Origin: Ruminococcus sp.
GTDB taxonomy: Bacteria; Bacillota; Clostridia; Oscillospirales; Acutalibacteraceae
Direction of reading: 5' to 3'
Length of the DNA: 64,000 nucleotides
Assembly: GCA_017411385.1 (NCBI GenBank)
Contig: JAFQQF010000002.1
Span: 1 to 64,000, forward strand
The notes beneath the pieces were generated by a model. The model saw only the letters and a list, made by a program, of their open reading frames with translations. It was not told the DNA's origin and searched no databases. The translations under genes were made by a program, and so were the position numbers. Of the stretch, positions 51,097 through 58,758 are shown piece after piece (position 1 is the stretch's first letter; each line of letters opens with the position of its first letter).

Positions 51097-51627
51097 ATGA
51101 GAAATTTTCTTGTTGTGGTTGATATGCAGAAGGATTTTGTTGACGGCTCTTTGGGTACCTTGGAGGCACAGGCAATAGTCGGAAATGTTGTGAAGAAAAT
51201 TGAGAGCTTTCAGGGTGAAATATTCGTAACCTATGATACTCATTTTGAGGATTACCTTGAAACTTCAGAGGGTAAGAAGCTTCCCGTTGAGCATTGCATT
51301 AAGGAAAGCGAGGGCTGGGAGCTTGACAAAAAGGTTGCAGAAGCCTTAAGCGGCAAAAACTACACCAAGGTTGAAAAGCTCACCTTTGGCTCAGTTGACC
51401 TTCCTAAGCTTATAAAAGACAGAGCGGGGAACGAGGATTTCACCGTAGAGCTTGTGGGACTTTGCACAGATATTTGTGTGGTGTCTAATGCCCTTGTGCT
51501 GAAGGCTAATTTCCCTGAAAAGAAAATTACTGTCGATGCCTCTTGCTGTGCAGGGGTGACTTTGGAAACTCACAACCACGCGCTGAGTGTTATGAGAATG
51601 TGTCAGATTGATATCATCGGCGAGTGA
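51097..51627 (+). CDS. Cysteine hydrolase, nicotinamidase-like
   Basis: A 176-residue isochorismatase-fold hydrolase. The triad is visible: D9 in VVVDMQKDF, lysine in KVEKLTFGS and cysteine in GLCTDICVVSNAL. The metal-site region is TYDTHFEDYL. Because it lies 23 bases before nadE, deamidation of nicotinamide to nicotinate (PncA) is the most likely role; other amidases of this fold are possible. AGGTGAG precedes the ATG. Probably co-transcribed with the GNAT gene 40 bases upstream, since no clear promoter lies between. Confidence 0.8.
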   Translation: MRNFLVVVDMQKDFVDGSLGTLEAQAIVGNVVKKIESFQGEIFVTYDTHFEDYLETSEGKKLPVEHCIKESEGWELDKKVAEALSGKNYTKVEKLTFGSVDLPKLIKDRAGNEDFTVELVGLCTDICVVSNALVLKANFPEKKITVDASCCAGVTLETHNHALSVMRMCQIDIIGE

Positions 51628-51650
51628 ATTGATAAGAAAAGGGTGAAAAT

Positions 51651-52382
51651 ATGTTTGATGTAAAAAAGGTGACTGAACAGTGTGTTCAGTGGATAAGAGA
51701 GTTTTTTGAAGACAACGGCAAAGACTGCAATGCGGTTGTTGGTATTTCAGGAGGCAAGGACAGCTCAGTTGCGGCGGCTCTGTGCGTAAAAGCTCTGGGA
51801 GTTGACAGAGTTATTGGTGTGCTTATGCCTTGCGGTGAACAGCACGACATCGACGCGGCTTACAGCCTTGTAAATCACTTAGGTATAAAGCACTATGTAG
51901 TCAATATAAAGGATGCGGTTGAGGGAGTAAAAGGTGCTATGCCTGAAAGTTTAAAGCTAACCTCTCAGAGTCTTACCAATCTTCCTGCACGAATTCGTAT
52001 GACAACTCTCTATGCGGTTTCTCAGAGTGTTAACGGCAGGGTTGTTAATACCTGTAACCTCAGTGAGGATTGGGTGGGATACTCTACACGCTACGGTGAT
52101 GCGGCAGGAGATTTCAGCCCTATGTGCCACCTGACTGTTACCGAGGTTAAGGAGATTGGCAGATACTTAGGACTTCCCTCATCCTTGGTGGACAAAACTC
52201 CCATTGACGGACTCTCAGGAAAAACCGACGAGGAAAATTTAGGCTTTACCTATGCTGTGCTTGACCGCTACATCCGCACAGGAGAGATTGAGGATGAGGA
52301 AACCAAGAACCTCATTGACAGGCGTCACAAGGCAAACCTTTTTAAGCTGGAGCTTATGCCTCAGTTCAAGCCTGAGCTTTAA
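51651..52382 (+). CDS. nadE: NAD synthetase, ammonia-dependent
   Basis: A 243-residue NadE. It amidates nicotinate adenine dinucleotide to NAD with ATP and ammonia. The PP-loop SGGKDSSVAAALCVKALG (about 31-48) binds ATP; NTCNLSEDWVGYSTRYGD and the later LGLPSSLVDKTPIDGLSGKTDEE match the NaAD-binding and magnesium-binding parts. The glutaminase domain of longer NadE proteins is absent. AAGGGTGA precedes the ATG. Together with the upstream nicotinamidase-like gene it suggests recycling of nicotinamide. Confidence 0.93.
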   Translation: MFDVKKVTEQCVQWIREFFEDNGKDCNAVVGISGGKDSSVAAALCVKALGVDRVIGVLMPCGEQHDIDAAYSLVNHLGIKHYVVNIKDAVEGVKGAMPESLKLTSQSLTNLPARIRMTTLYAVSQSVNGRVVNTCNLSEDWVGYSTRYGDAAGDFSPMCHLTVTEVKEIGRYLGLPSSLVDKTPIDGLSGKTDEENLGFTYAVLDRYIRTGEIEDEETKNLIDRRHKANLFKLELMPQFKPEL

Positions 52383-52388
52383 TAAAAA

Positions 52389-53225
52389 ATGATATACTTA
52401 TTGTTAGCAATTATTAGCAGTGCATTGGTTTCTGTGATTATGAGGCTCAGTACAAACAGGGTGAGAAATAACATTGGAATGCTTTCCATGAATTATCTTA
52501 CTTGTCTTGTAATTGCTGCCGCCTTTTCAGGGATAACTACTTTATTCCCAAAGAGCACACAGCTTCCTCAAGCTCTGGGGCTGGGTGCAATTAACGGTGC
52601 GTTGTATTTATTTAGCTTTATACTTTTTCAGCGAAGCGTAAAGAAAAACGGTGTGGTGCTCTCATCTATCTTTATGAAGCTTGGGTTGCTTGTGCCCTTG
52701 GTGCTGTCAATTCTGATGTTTGGGGAAGCTCCCACAGTATTGCAGATAATCGGCTTCTGCATTGCTATCGGTGCAATTATACTAATAAATTTGAAGACGG
52801 ATGCCTCTGACACCCGTATGGGACCTCTCCTTATATTTTTGCTTCTTATGGGTGGTTCTGCAGATGCTATGAGCAAGATTTATGAAGAAACGGGACCGGT
52901 CAGTCTGTCCTCACAGTTCTTGTTTTACACCTTTTTGGTAGCCTTTGTGCTGTGCATAATTCTAATGCTTATAAAAAAGCAACGTATCGGCAGGAATGAA
53001 ATCCTTTACGGTTGCCTTATCGGTATACCTAACTTCTTTTCCGCAAAGTTTTTGCTTCTGTCGCTGGACACCGTGCCTGCTGTTGTCGCATATCCTACCT
53101 TCAGCGTTGGAACCATTCTGGTTGTAACCTTGGTTGGGGTTGCAGTGTTTAAGGAAAGGCTCACAATCAAACAGATAATCGCTGCTTGTGCAATTCTCAC
53201 AGCGCTGGTAATGCTTAATGTCTGA
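52389..53225 (+). CDS. DMT/EamA-family transporter
   Basis: A 278-residue membrane protein with ten hydrophobic segments in two repeats of five, the EamA/DMT layout (first repeat ends GFCIAIGAIILINLK, second ends AACAILTALVMLNV). Members export amino acids or metabolites or import nucleosides and vitamins. It starts six bases after nadE without an obvious ribosome site, which points to translational coupling. A link to pyridine salvage (nicotinate or nicotinamide riboside movement) is possible from position only. Confidence 0.8.
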   Translation: MIYLLLAIISSALVSVIMRLSTNRVRNNIGMLSMNYLTCLVIAAAFSGITTLFPKSTQLPQALGLGAINGALYLFSFILFQRSVKKNGVVLSSIFMKLGLLVPLVLSILMFGEAPTVLQIIGFCIAIGAIILINLKTDASDTRMGPLLIFLLLMGGSADAMSKIYEETGPVSLSSQFLFYTFLVAFVLCIILMLIKKQRIGRNEILYGCLIGIPNFFSAKFLLLSLDTVPAVVAYPTFSVGTILVVTLVGVAVFKERLTIKQIIAACAILTALVMLNV

Positions 53226-53254
53226 CCTATATATTAATTAATATGTAAATAATG

Positions 53255-53292
53255 AAAGCCACCCGAACCTATGAAAGTTTGGGTGGCTTTTG
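53255..53292. terminator. Bidirectional terminator, DMT transporter / trkH
   Basis: AAAGCCACCC / GGGTGGCTTT stem (extended by further pairs) between convergent genes. Confidence 0.85.
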
Positions 53293-53316
53293 CGTGTATA
53301 ATATTTTATTTGAGAA

Positions 53317-54759
53317 TTATCTTTTTTTCCATATAAGGGGATTAAGTCCTAAAATCAAGGGGAAGATTTCTAGTCTGCCAAGGAGCATAGCAAGGCTTAA
53401 TAGTATTTTGGAGAAGGCAGAGTATTCAGCGTAGCTCAGGGTGGGGCCTACTGTTGCAAAGCCCGGACCAATGTTGTTAAAGCACGCCAGAGTCGCACTC
53501 AGGTTTGTTTCTATGCTGAATGGCCCGATGCTCAGCAGGATGAAAATGCCGATAACTATAATCGCATAGATTACAAAGTAAGAAGCTGTGCCGCTGAGTG
53601 TTTGCTCGTCAACTCGCTTGCCGTCAAGCTTTACGATTCTTACAGAGCGGGGGTGGAGTAGCTTTTTCAGCTCTCTGAGCACAGACTTGATAAGGATTAT
53701 AACTCTGGAAACCTTCAGACCGCCTGCAGTGGAGCCTGCACATCCACCGATTACCATAAGAAGCATCAATATAGACTTGGATAAACCGGGCCACAGGTCA
53801 AAGTCTGTTGTTGCATAGCCTGTGGTGGATATGATTGATGACACCTGGAAGGTGGTCATTCTCAACACTTCTTCAATGCCGTCATACATCTTGTAGATGT
53901 TTATGGCGATAACGCCGATGCTCAGTAAAACTATTGAAACAAAGCACCACAGCTCTGTGCTTTTGAGTACGGACTTGATTTTACCCACAAGCACCAGATA
54001 GAAGAGGTTGAAATTTAAGGCAAAGACCAACATAAAGATTGCTATTACCCATTGCAGATAAGGGCTGTAGCCTGCAATGCTGTCCGCCTTGATACCGAAG
54101 CCACCTGTACCTGCTGTTCCGAAAGCGTGCACTATGCTGTCAAAGAGTGGCATTCCTCCGCACAGAAGCATAACTATCTCAACGGCTGTTAGAACAACGT
54201 AGATAAGATACAGTATTTTTGCTGTATCCCTTGCTTTTGGCAAAAGCTTGCCAACCTCGGGACCCGGCATCTCTGCACGCATAATGTGGATAGAACGGTC
54301 AGAGATGTTGGGTATAAGTGCCATCACGAAAACGAGAACACCCATACCGCCAATCCAGTGAGTAAAGCTTCGCCAGAACAATAATCCGTGACTCATACTC
54401 TCTATGTCAGTCAGAATTGAAGCACCTGTGGTTGTAAAACCGCTGACTGTTTCGAAGAAAGCATCAACGTAGGAGGGGATTTCTCCACTTATTACAAAGG
54501 GTAAAGCACCGAACAGTGCCATCAAAAGCCAAGCGTAGGTTACTATCGCAAAGCTTTCTTTGGCATAAATAACCTTTGTTCCGGGACGTGTGGTGAATTT
54601 GAGTATCAAGCCTGTGCTCAGACAGATTCCTATGGTAATAAGGAAAGCGTAGGCGCAGGCTTCTTTATACAGAAAAGAAACTATCAGTGGAAGTGCAAGT
54701 AAGGCTGCCTCAGCCAATGCAATATGACCGATAGTGTTCAGAACCATTCTTCTGTTCAT
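53317..54759 (-). CDS. trkH: Potassium uptake protein TrkH
   Basis: A 480-residue TrkH/KtrB-type ion channel subunit with four pore-loop repeats; the filter-like glycines are seen in SGFTTTGAS, GTAGTGGFGI, ISTTGYATTD and NIGPGFATVG. A short amphipathic tail (LEIFPLILGLNPLIWKKR) closes it, as usual. It imports potassium, gated by TrkA. GAGG precedes the ATG, eight bases after trkA, in a two-gene operon. Confidence 0.95.
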   Translation of the reverse strand: MNRRMVLNTIGHIALAEAALLALPLIVSFLYKEACAYAFLITIGICLSTGLILKFTTRPGTKVIYAKESFAIVTYAWLLMALFGALPFVISGEIPSYVDAFFETVSGFTTTGASILTDIESMSHGLLFWRSFTHWIGGMGVLVFVMALIPNISDRSIHIMRAEMPGPEVGKLLPKARDTAKILYLIYVVLTAVEIVMLLCGGMPLFDSIVHAFGTAGTGGFGIKADSIAGYSPYLQWVIAIFMLVFALNFNLFYLVLVGKIKSVLKSTELWCFVSIVLLSIGVIAINIYKMYDGIEEVLRMTTFQVSSIISTTGYATTDFDLWPGLSKSILMLLMVIGGCAGSTAGGLKVSRVIILIKSVLRELKKLLHPRSVRIVKLDGKRVDEQTLSGTASYFVIYAIIVIGIFILLSIGPFSIETNLSATLACFNNIGPGFATVGPTLSYAEYSAFSKILLSLAMLLGRLEIFPLILGLNPLIWKKR

Positions 54760-54767
54760 AAGCTACC

Positions 54768-56126
54768 TCAATCAACTATATCGGCAAGGTCATAAAGAAT
54801 GTGGTCTTTGCTGATAACAATAACCTTGTCGCCTGCCATAATCACATCGTTACCTGTGGGGACAATCGCCTTGCGGTTTCTGAGAATTCCTGCAATAAGA
54901 ATGCTTTTTTTGAAAGTGATGTCCTTCAAAGGAATGTCTATATATTTGAATTCAGGATGAACGTTGAATTTCAGAGCTTCAGCGTTGCCATCCATAATTT
55001 TGTAAAGCTTTTCAACGTTGCTTCCTACGCTGTTCTGCATAGCGCGAGCGTAACGCACTATAACATCGGAAATTGTTCGTCTGGGTGAAACAATCGTGTC
55101 GAGTCCCAGCTTTGCGGCAAGAGGAACAAACTCCTGCCTGTTAACCTTGGTGATAACCTTGGGAACGTTGTTTGTGGCAGCATAGTAGGAGATAAGGATG
55201 TTTTCCTCATCAATACCTGTAAGTGACACAAAAGCATCCATATTTCCAAGGCCTTCTTCGCGGAGAAGCTCCTGCTGAGCACCATCACCCAATATTACGT
55301 TAGCGCCGGGCAGTGCCTCTTCCAGCTCCTGACATCTGACAGGGTTTTTGTCAATGATTGTGACCGAGCTGCCTGAGGCAAGGAGTATTTTTGAAAGATA
55401 ATAAGCAGTACGGCTACCGCCGAGAATCATAACGTTCTTAGCCTGCTTGCGGGTAATCTTCATACTTCTCAGAAGCTTGAGGATTTCAGTGGGAGCGGCA
55501 GTAAGAGCAATCTTATCTCCACCCTTAAGCTCAAAGTTACCGTCTGGGATGAAGACATCTTCGCCGCGCTGAACAGCACAGATAAGAAACTTAGCGGTTT
55601 GCTGTTTTCTCAAATCCATAATTCTGCAGCCTGAAAGGGGAGAGTCCTCCTTGAGCACCAGCTCGATAATCTCAAAATTTCTGGTTGAGAAGGTTTCGAT
55701 ATGAACTGCCGAAGGGAGCTTCAGAACATTGTATATATCATAGGCAGAGAATCTCTCGGGATTGATAGACATAGAAAGTCCCAACTGTTGCTGAAGAAAT
55801 CCCAAGTTGTTCTCGTTGTATGCCCTGTCGCGGATTCGTGCGATGGTGTTCTGTGCACCCAAGGTTTTTGCGATATAGCAGGAAAGCATATTCATTTCGT
55901 CTGAGCCTGTGACTGATACGAACATATCTGCTTTGTCAACACCTGCCTCGGCAAGAATCTCGCAGTCGGTGCCGATGCCGTGAACACCCATAACATCGTA
56001 TATGTTGTTGATTTCGGAAATCTTAGCTTCATCTTTATCAATGGCTACAACCTCATGGTTTTCTTTAACAAGGCTTGAAATCAAAGCTTCTCCGACCTTG
56101 CCGCAACCGACAATTATGATCTTCAT
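54768..56126 (-). CDS. trkA: Trk system regulatory protein TrkA
   Basis: A 452-residue peripheral membrane protein with two tandem RCK units. Each has a Rossmann NAD-binding fold (first GCGKVGEAL at residues 7-15 with the acidic end AIDKDE; second ILGGSRTAYYLSKIL with IDKNP) and a following TrkA_C domain. It gates TrkH according to NAD(H) or ATP. The ATG at 56126 has AAGGAG; the longer frame starts upstream without support. First gene of the trkA-trkH unit. Confidence 0.95.
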   Translation of the reverse strand: MKIIIVGCGKVGEALISSLVKENHEVVAIDKDEAKISEINNIYDVMGVHGIGTDCEILAEAGVDKADMFVSVTGSDEMNMLSCYIAKTLGAQNTIARIRDRAYNENNLGFLQQQLGLSMSINPERFSAYDIYNVLKLPSAVHIETFSTRNFEIIELVLKEDSPLSGCRIMDLRKQQTAKFLICAVQRGEDVFIPDGNFELKGGDKIALTAAPTEILKLLRSMKITRKQAKNVMILGGSRTAYYLSKILLASGSSVTIIDKNPVRCQELEEALPGANVILGDGAQQELLREEGLGNMDAFVSLTGIDEENILISYYAATNNVPKVITKVNRQEFVPLAAKLGLDTIVSPRRTISDVIVRYARAMQNSVGSNVEKLYKIMDGNAEALKFNVHPEFKYIDIPLKDITFKKSILIAGILRNRKAIVPTGNDVIMAGDKVIVISKDHILYDLADIVD

Positions 56127-56171
56127 AGCAATCTCCTTTATAAAAGTATTATCCATCAATAAACTCACTCT

Positions 56172-56200
56172 ATATTACAACTTTTCTTAAAAAAAAACAA
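56172..56200 (-). promoter_or_regulatory. Promoter of trkA-trkH
   Basis: Minus strand TTGTTT, a 17-base spacer, TAATAT. Confidence 0.5.
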
Positions 56201-56306
56201 TGATATTTTATATTTTCTTTTCCTTTTTATGAACATTTTATCTGTTTGGTCTTATAAAATGTGAATTCAGGAATTTATTTCCGAATGTAATCAGACTCTT
56301 TTTGCT

Positions 56307-56312
56307 TATAAT
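56307..56312 (+). promoter_or_regulatory. -10 box of the small orphan gene
   Basis: A perfect TATAAT 30 bases before the ATG. No convincing -35 is present, so an activator or an alternative sigma factor may be used. Confidence 0.4.
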
Positions 56313-56341
56313 ATTAATAACCTAAAAGAAAAGGTGATATT

Positions 56342-56539
56342 ATGAATGAAAATAAAAACCCTTCCCGTTTTCCCGAGGAAATGCCTGCCGGAGAAAACAA
56401 AAAGCTTAACCACGGGGTGATTGTTGATGTTGTGCAGAGTGAGCTTTGTCCTCCGACTGCCACTCAGCCTGTAAGCCCTGCAGACACAGACTCTATCAAC
56501 ACGGAATTTGCAAAGCAGGCACAACAGAATAAAGCATAA
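56342..56539 (+). CDS. Small hydrophilic protein, unknown
   Basis: A 65-residue protein without membrane segment or recognised motif (NENKNPSRFPEEMPAGENKK at the start; Pro, Ser, Ala-rich tail). It has one cysteine and looks disordered. Support for its being a gene: a clean AAAAGGTGAT ribosome site, an upstream TATAAT and an intrinsic terminator right after the stop. It stands between divergent trkA and the DUF2079 gene. Confidence 0.6.
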   Translation: MNENKNPSRFPEEMPAGENKKLNHGVIVDVVQSELCPPTATQPVSPADTDSINTEFAKQAQQNKA

Positions 56540-56544
56540 AAAAA

Positions 56545-56590
56545 CGCACAGCAAGAGTTAGTAAAACCCGTTGCTGTGCGGTCTTTTTGT
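56545..56590 (+). terminator. Terminator after the small orphan gene
   Basis: GCACAGCAA / TTGCTGTGC stem with a 16-base loop and GTCTTTTTG. Confidence 0.8.
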
Positions 56591-56603
56591 ATAGACAAGA
56601 TTA

Positions 56604-56632
56604 TTGACAAAGAAGAATATAAATTGTATCAT
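56604..56632 (+). promoter_or_regulatory. Promoter of the DUF2079 gene
   Basis: TTGACA, a 17-base spacer, TATCAT. Confidence 0.65.
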
Positions 56633-56673
56633 AATGTAGTATTATTATGGCTTTTTAGAAAAGGAGATGTGAA

Positions 56674-58545
56674 ATGAAAAATCTGAAAGATAACCCTGTT
56701 GTTGAAAAGGTCAGAAAGGCTTTTGACGTCTGCGGTTTGCCCCAGATGCTTTTGCTTAGAATTTTTACTGCCTTTTTCACTGTGTCGGGCGTTATGATTA
56801 TGGTTCTTGACAAGCAGGGCATAGAGCCGCTTTCGAACCCTAAGGATTATATGGGCGAGGTTAATTTTACCATAATGCTCTTGTACTGTATCGGAGTGGT
56901 TTTTGCACTTACCCTCCTATATATGGGTTTGCCTAAAAAATTCAGGATAATCGACCCTATTTGTACTATAGCTTCTGTTTTGTTCTTTGATTGGAAGCTG
57001 TTGTATATGCAAAACAATGTATATGCTACTGTGGGCACAGCCTTGGTTACTCTTGTAATTGTCGCTTACGCTCTGGGTAAGTTTAAGACTCACGGCTTCT
57101 TTGAAAACAGAAAATGGTGGGTTTACGGCATAGCGGCGCTGGTTGCAACTCTTGCAATGACTGCATATATTGCGGTTTGCTCCATCTGTCATCATTATAT
57201 GTTTATGACCGGTGCTGTGGATTTTGGACTCTTTGTTCAAAGCTTTCATTCCTTGGCTGACAATCTGACAGCGGTTAACAGCTGTGAGCGCGATATGCTG
57301 ATGTCGCATTTCAACATCCACTCATCCTACATATTCTATCTGTTTGTTCCTATCTTCAAGATTTTTCCCTGTGCAGAAACCCTCTTGGTGCTTCAGGCAA
57401 TCTTTGCAATGGGCGGTATTGTGCCCCTTATGCTCATTCTGAAAAACAGAAACTTCAAGGGGCTTTCCATGCTGGGACTCGGGCTTGCTTATGTATTAAG
57501 CATTTGCCTCATAGCACCCTGCTTCTATGATTTCCACGAAAATGCATTCCTGCCTACTCTGCTTATGTGGACTCTGTGGGCAATGGATTCAAAGAAAACA
57601 ATACCCTTCTATGCTTTCTCTGTGCTGGTTTGCCTTGTGAAAGAGGACGCACCCTTGTTTGTTATTTGTATCGGCTTGTATGCATTCTTTGAGAATAAAG
57701 GCGACAAAAAGCGTTTTCACGGTTTAGTTGTAGCATTCCTGAGTGCTGTATATATGCTCTTTATTACAAGCTGGCTTACAAAGCATGGTGATGGTCAGAA
57801 TATGACATACTGGCGTTTCGGACATCTGATGCTCGAAAGAGAACAGGGTATGGTGGATGTGCTTGTAAATTCCCTTAAGAATCCCGGATACCTTTTCAGT
57901 ACACTTTGCACCGAGGCTACTTTGCCCTTCCTTGTGCAGGTTATGCTGCCGCTGCTGTTTATGCCTTTCTTTACAAAGAAGATTCACCGCTTCCTGCTTA
58001 TGGTTCCATTCGTTGTAACAAATCTTGTTGTCGGTGCTTATTACCAATATGCAGGACAGATAGGCTATCAGTACATCTTCGGACCTGTAACCCTGCTTAT
58101 ATTTATGAGTGTAATTAACATTGATGATATGAGCGAAGGTGTCCGCAGAAATATCCCCATATTGGTGTTTGCTTCATCCTTTGTATTCTTTGCTGGTATT
58201 GAGTCTTACAACACCTTCTATTATGAATATTACACAGAGAACAAGGATTATTATGTTCGCTCAGAGGAAACTCTGCAGTCAATTCCCGAGAATGCAGTTA
58301 TCGGCGGTGACTCTGTGCTGATTTCACATCTTTGCGACCGCAAGGAGGTTTATATCTTCGACAAGAATGATATGAACGCAGACAGGACAGCAATTCTTGA
58401 GCCTGACCGCTACGACTTTATTGTTCTGAGAATTAATTCTGAAGTTTATAATTCAGCGGCACCCTTGCTTGAACAGGAGGGATACACCCTCTGGAAGCAG
58501 GCAGGAAGCCACCTTGCAATTTATAAGCATCCTAATTACAGATAA
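56674..58545 (+). CDS. DUF2079 polytopic membrane protein, GT-C-like
   Basis: A 623-residue protein with about twelve membrane segments and a C-terminal soluble part (from about residue 525, IPENAVIGGDSVLISHL). It shows DUF2079 features: VDFGLFVQSFHSL, MLMSHFNIHSSYIFYLFVPIF with its histidines, FYDFHENAFLPTL and LVKEDAPLF. These acidic and histidine loops resemble GT-C glycosyltransferases that use lipid-linked sugars, but no substrate is known. AAAGGAG precedes the ATG. Own promoter and terminator. Confidence 0.82.
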   Translation: MKNLKDNPVVEKVRKAFDVCGLPQMLLLRIFTAFFTVSGVMIMVLDKQGIEPLSNPKDYMGEVNFTIMLLYCIGVVFALTLLYMGLPKKFRIIDPICTIASVLFFDWKLLYMQNNVYATVGTALVTLVIVAYALGKFKTHGFFENRKWWVYGIAALVATLAMTAYIAVCSICHHYMFMTGAVDFGLFVQSFHSLADNLTAVNSCERDMLMSHFNIHSSYIFYLFVPIFKIFPCAETLLVLQAIFAMGGIVPLMLILKNRNFKGLSMLGLGLAYVLSICLIAPCFYDFHENAFLPTLLMWTLWAMDSKKTIPFYAFSVLVCLVKEDAPLFVICIGLYAFFENKGDKKRFHGLVVAFLSAVYMLFITSWLTKHGDGQNMTYWRFGHLMLEREQGMVDVLVNSLKNPGYLFSTLCTEATLPFLVQVMLPLLFMPFFTKKIHRFLLMVPFVVTNLVVGAYYQYAGQIGYQYIFGPVTLLIFMSVINIDDMSEGVRRNIPILVFASSFVFFAGIESYNTFYYEYYTENKDYYVRSEETLQSIPENAVIGGDSVLISHLCDRKEVYIFDKNDMNADRTAILEPDRYDFIVLRINSEVYNSAAPLLEQEGYTLWKQAGSHLAIYKHPNYR

Positions 58546-58557
58546 CTGAATACTCCA

Positions 58558-58602
58558 AGCAGTCTCAGAGAAAGTGCTTTTTCTCTGAGGCTGTTTTTTC
58601 TT
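58558..58602 (+). terminator. Terminator after the DUF2079 gene
   Basis: Long stem AGCAGTCTCAGAGAAA with TTTCTCTGAGGCTG and a run of six T. Confidence 0.85.
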
Positions 58603-58674
58603 GCGACTTTATTGTATTTTCTGCTTTGTTAAAAGTACACATACGCGGTTTTGTTTTTTTGGAAGAATAATGAA

Positions 58675-58703
58675 TTGACGCAATAAAAAAACAAGTGTAC
58701 TAT
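58675..58703 (+). promoter_or_regulatory. Promoter of the LRR-dockerin gene
   Basis: TTGACG, a 17-base spacer, TACTAT. GTGTACT overlaps the -10, and an inverted copy AGTACAC lies at 58634-58640. Confidence 0.6.
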
Positions 58704-58758
58704 TATAGCAGACGAAGTCTTAAAAGACTATCGATAAAATAATAAAGGAGAGGTTTAT

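Noticed and set aside
53229..53243. Palindrome ATATTAATTAATAT after the DMT gene
   Set aside because: Perfect but of two-letter composition in an AT-rich gap, and not positioned at a promoter; chance is a sufficient explanation.
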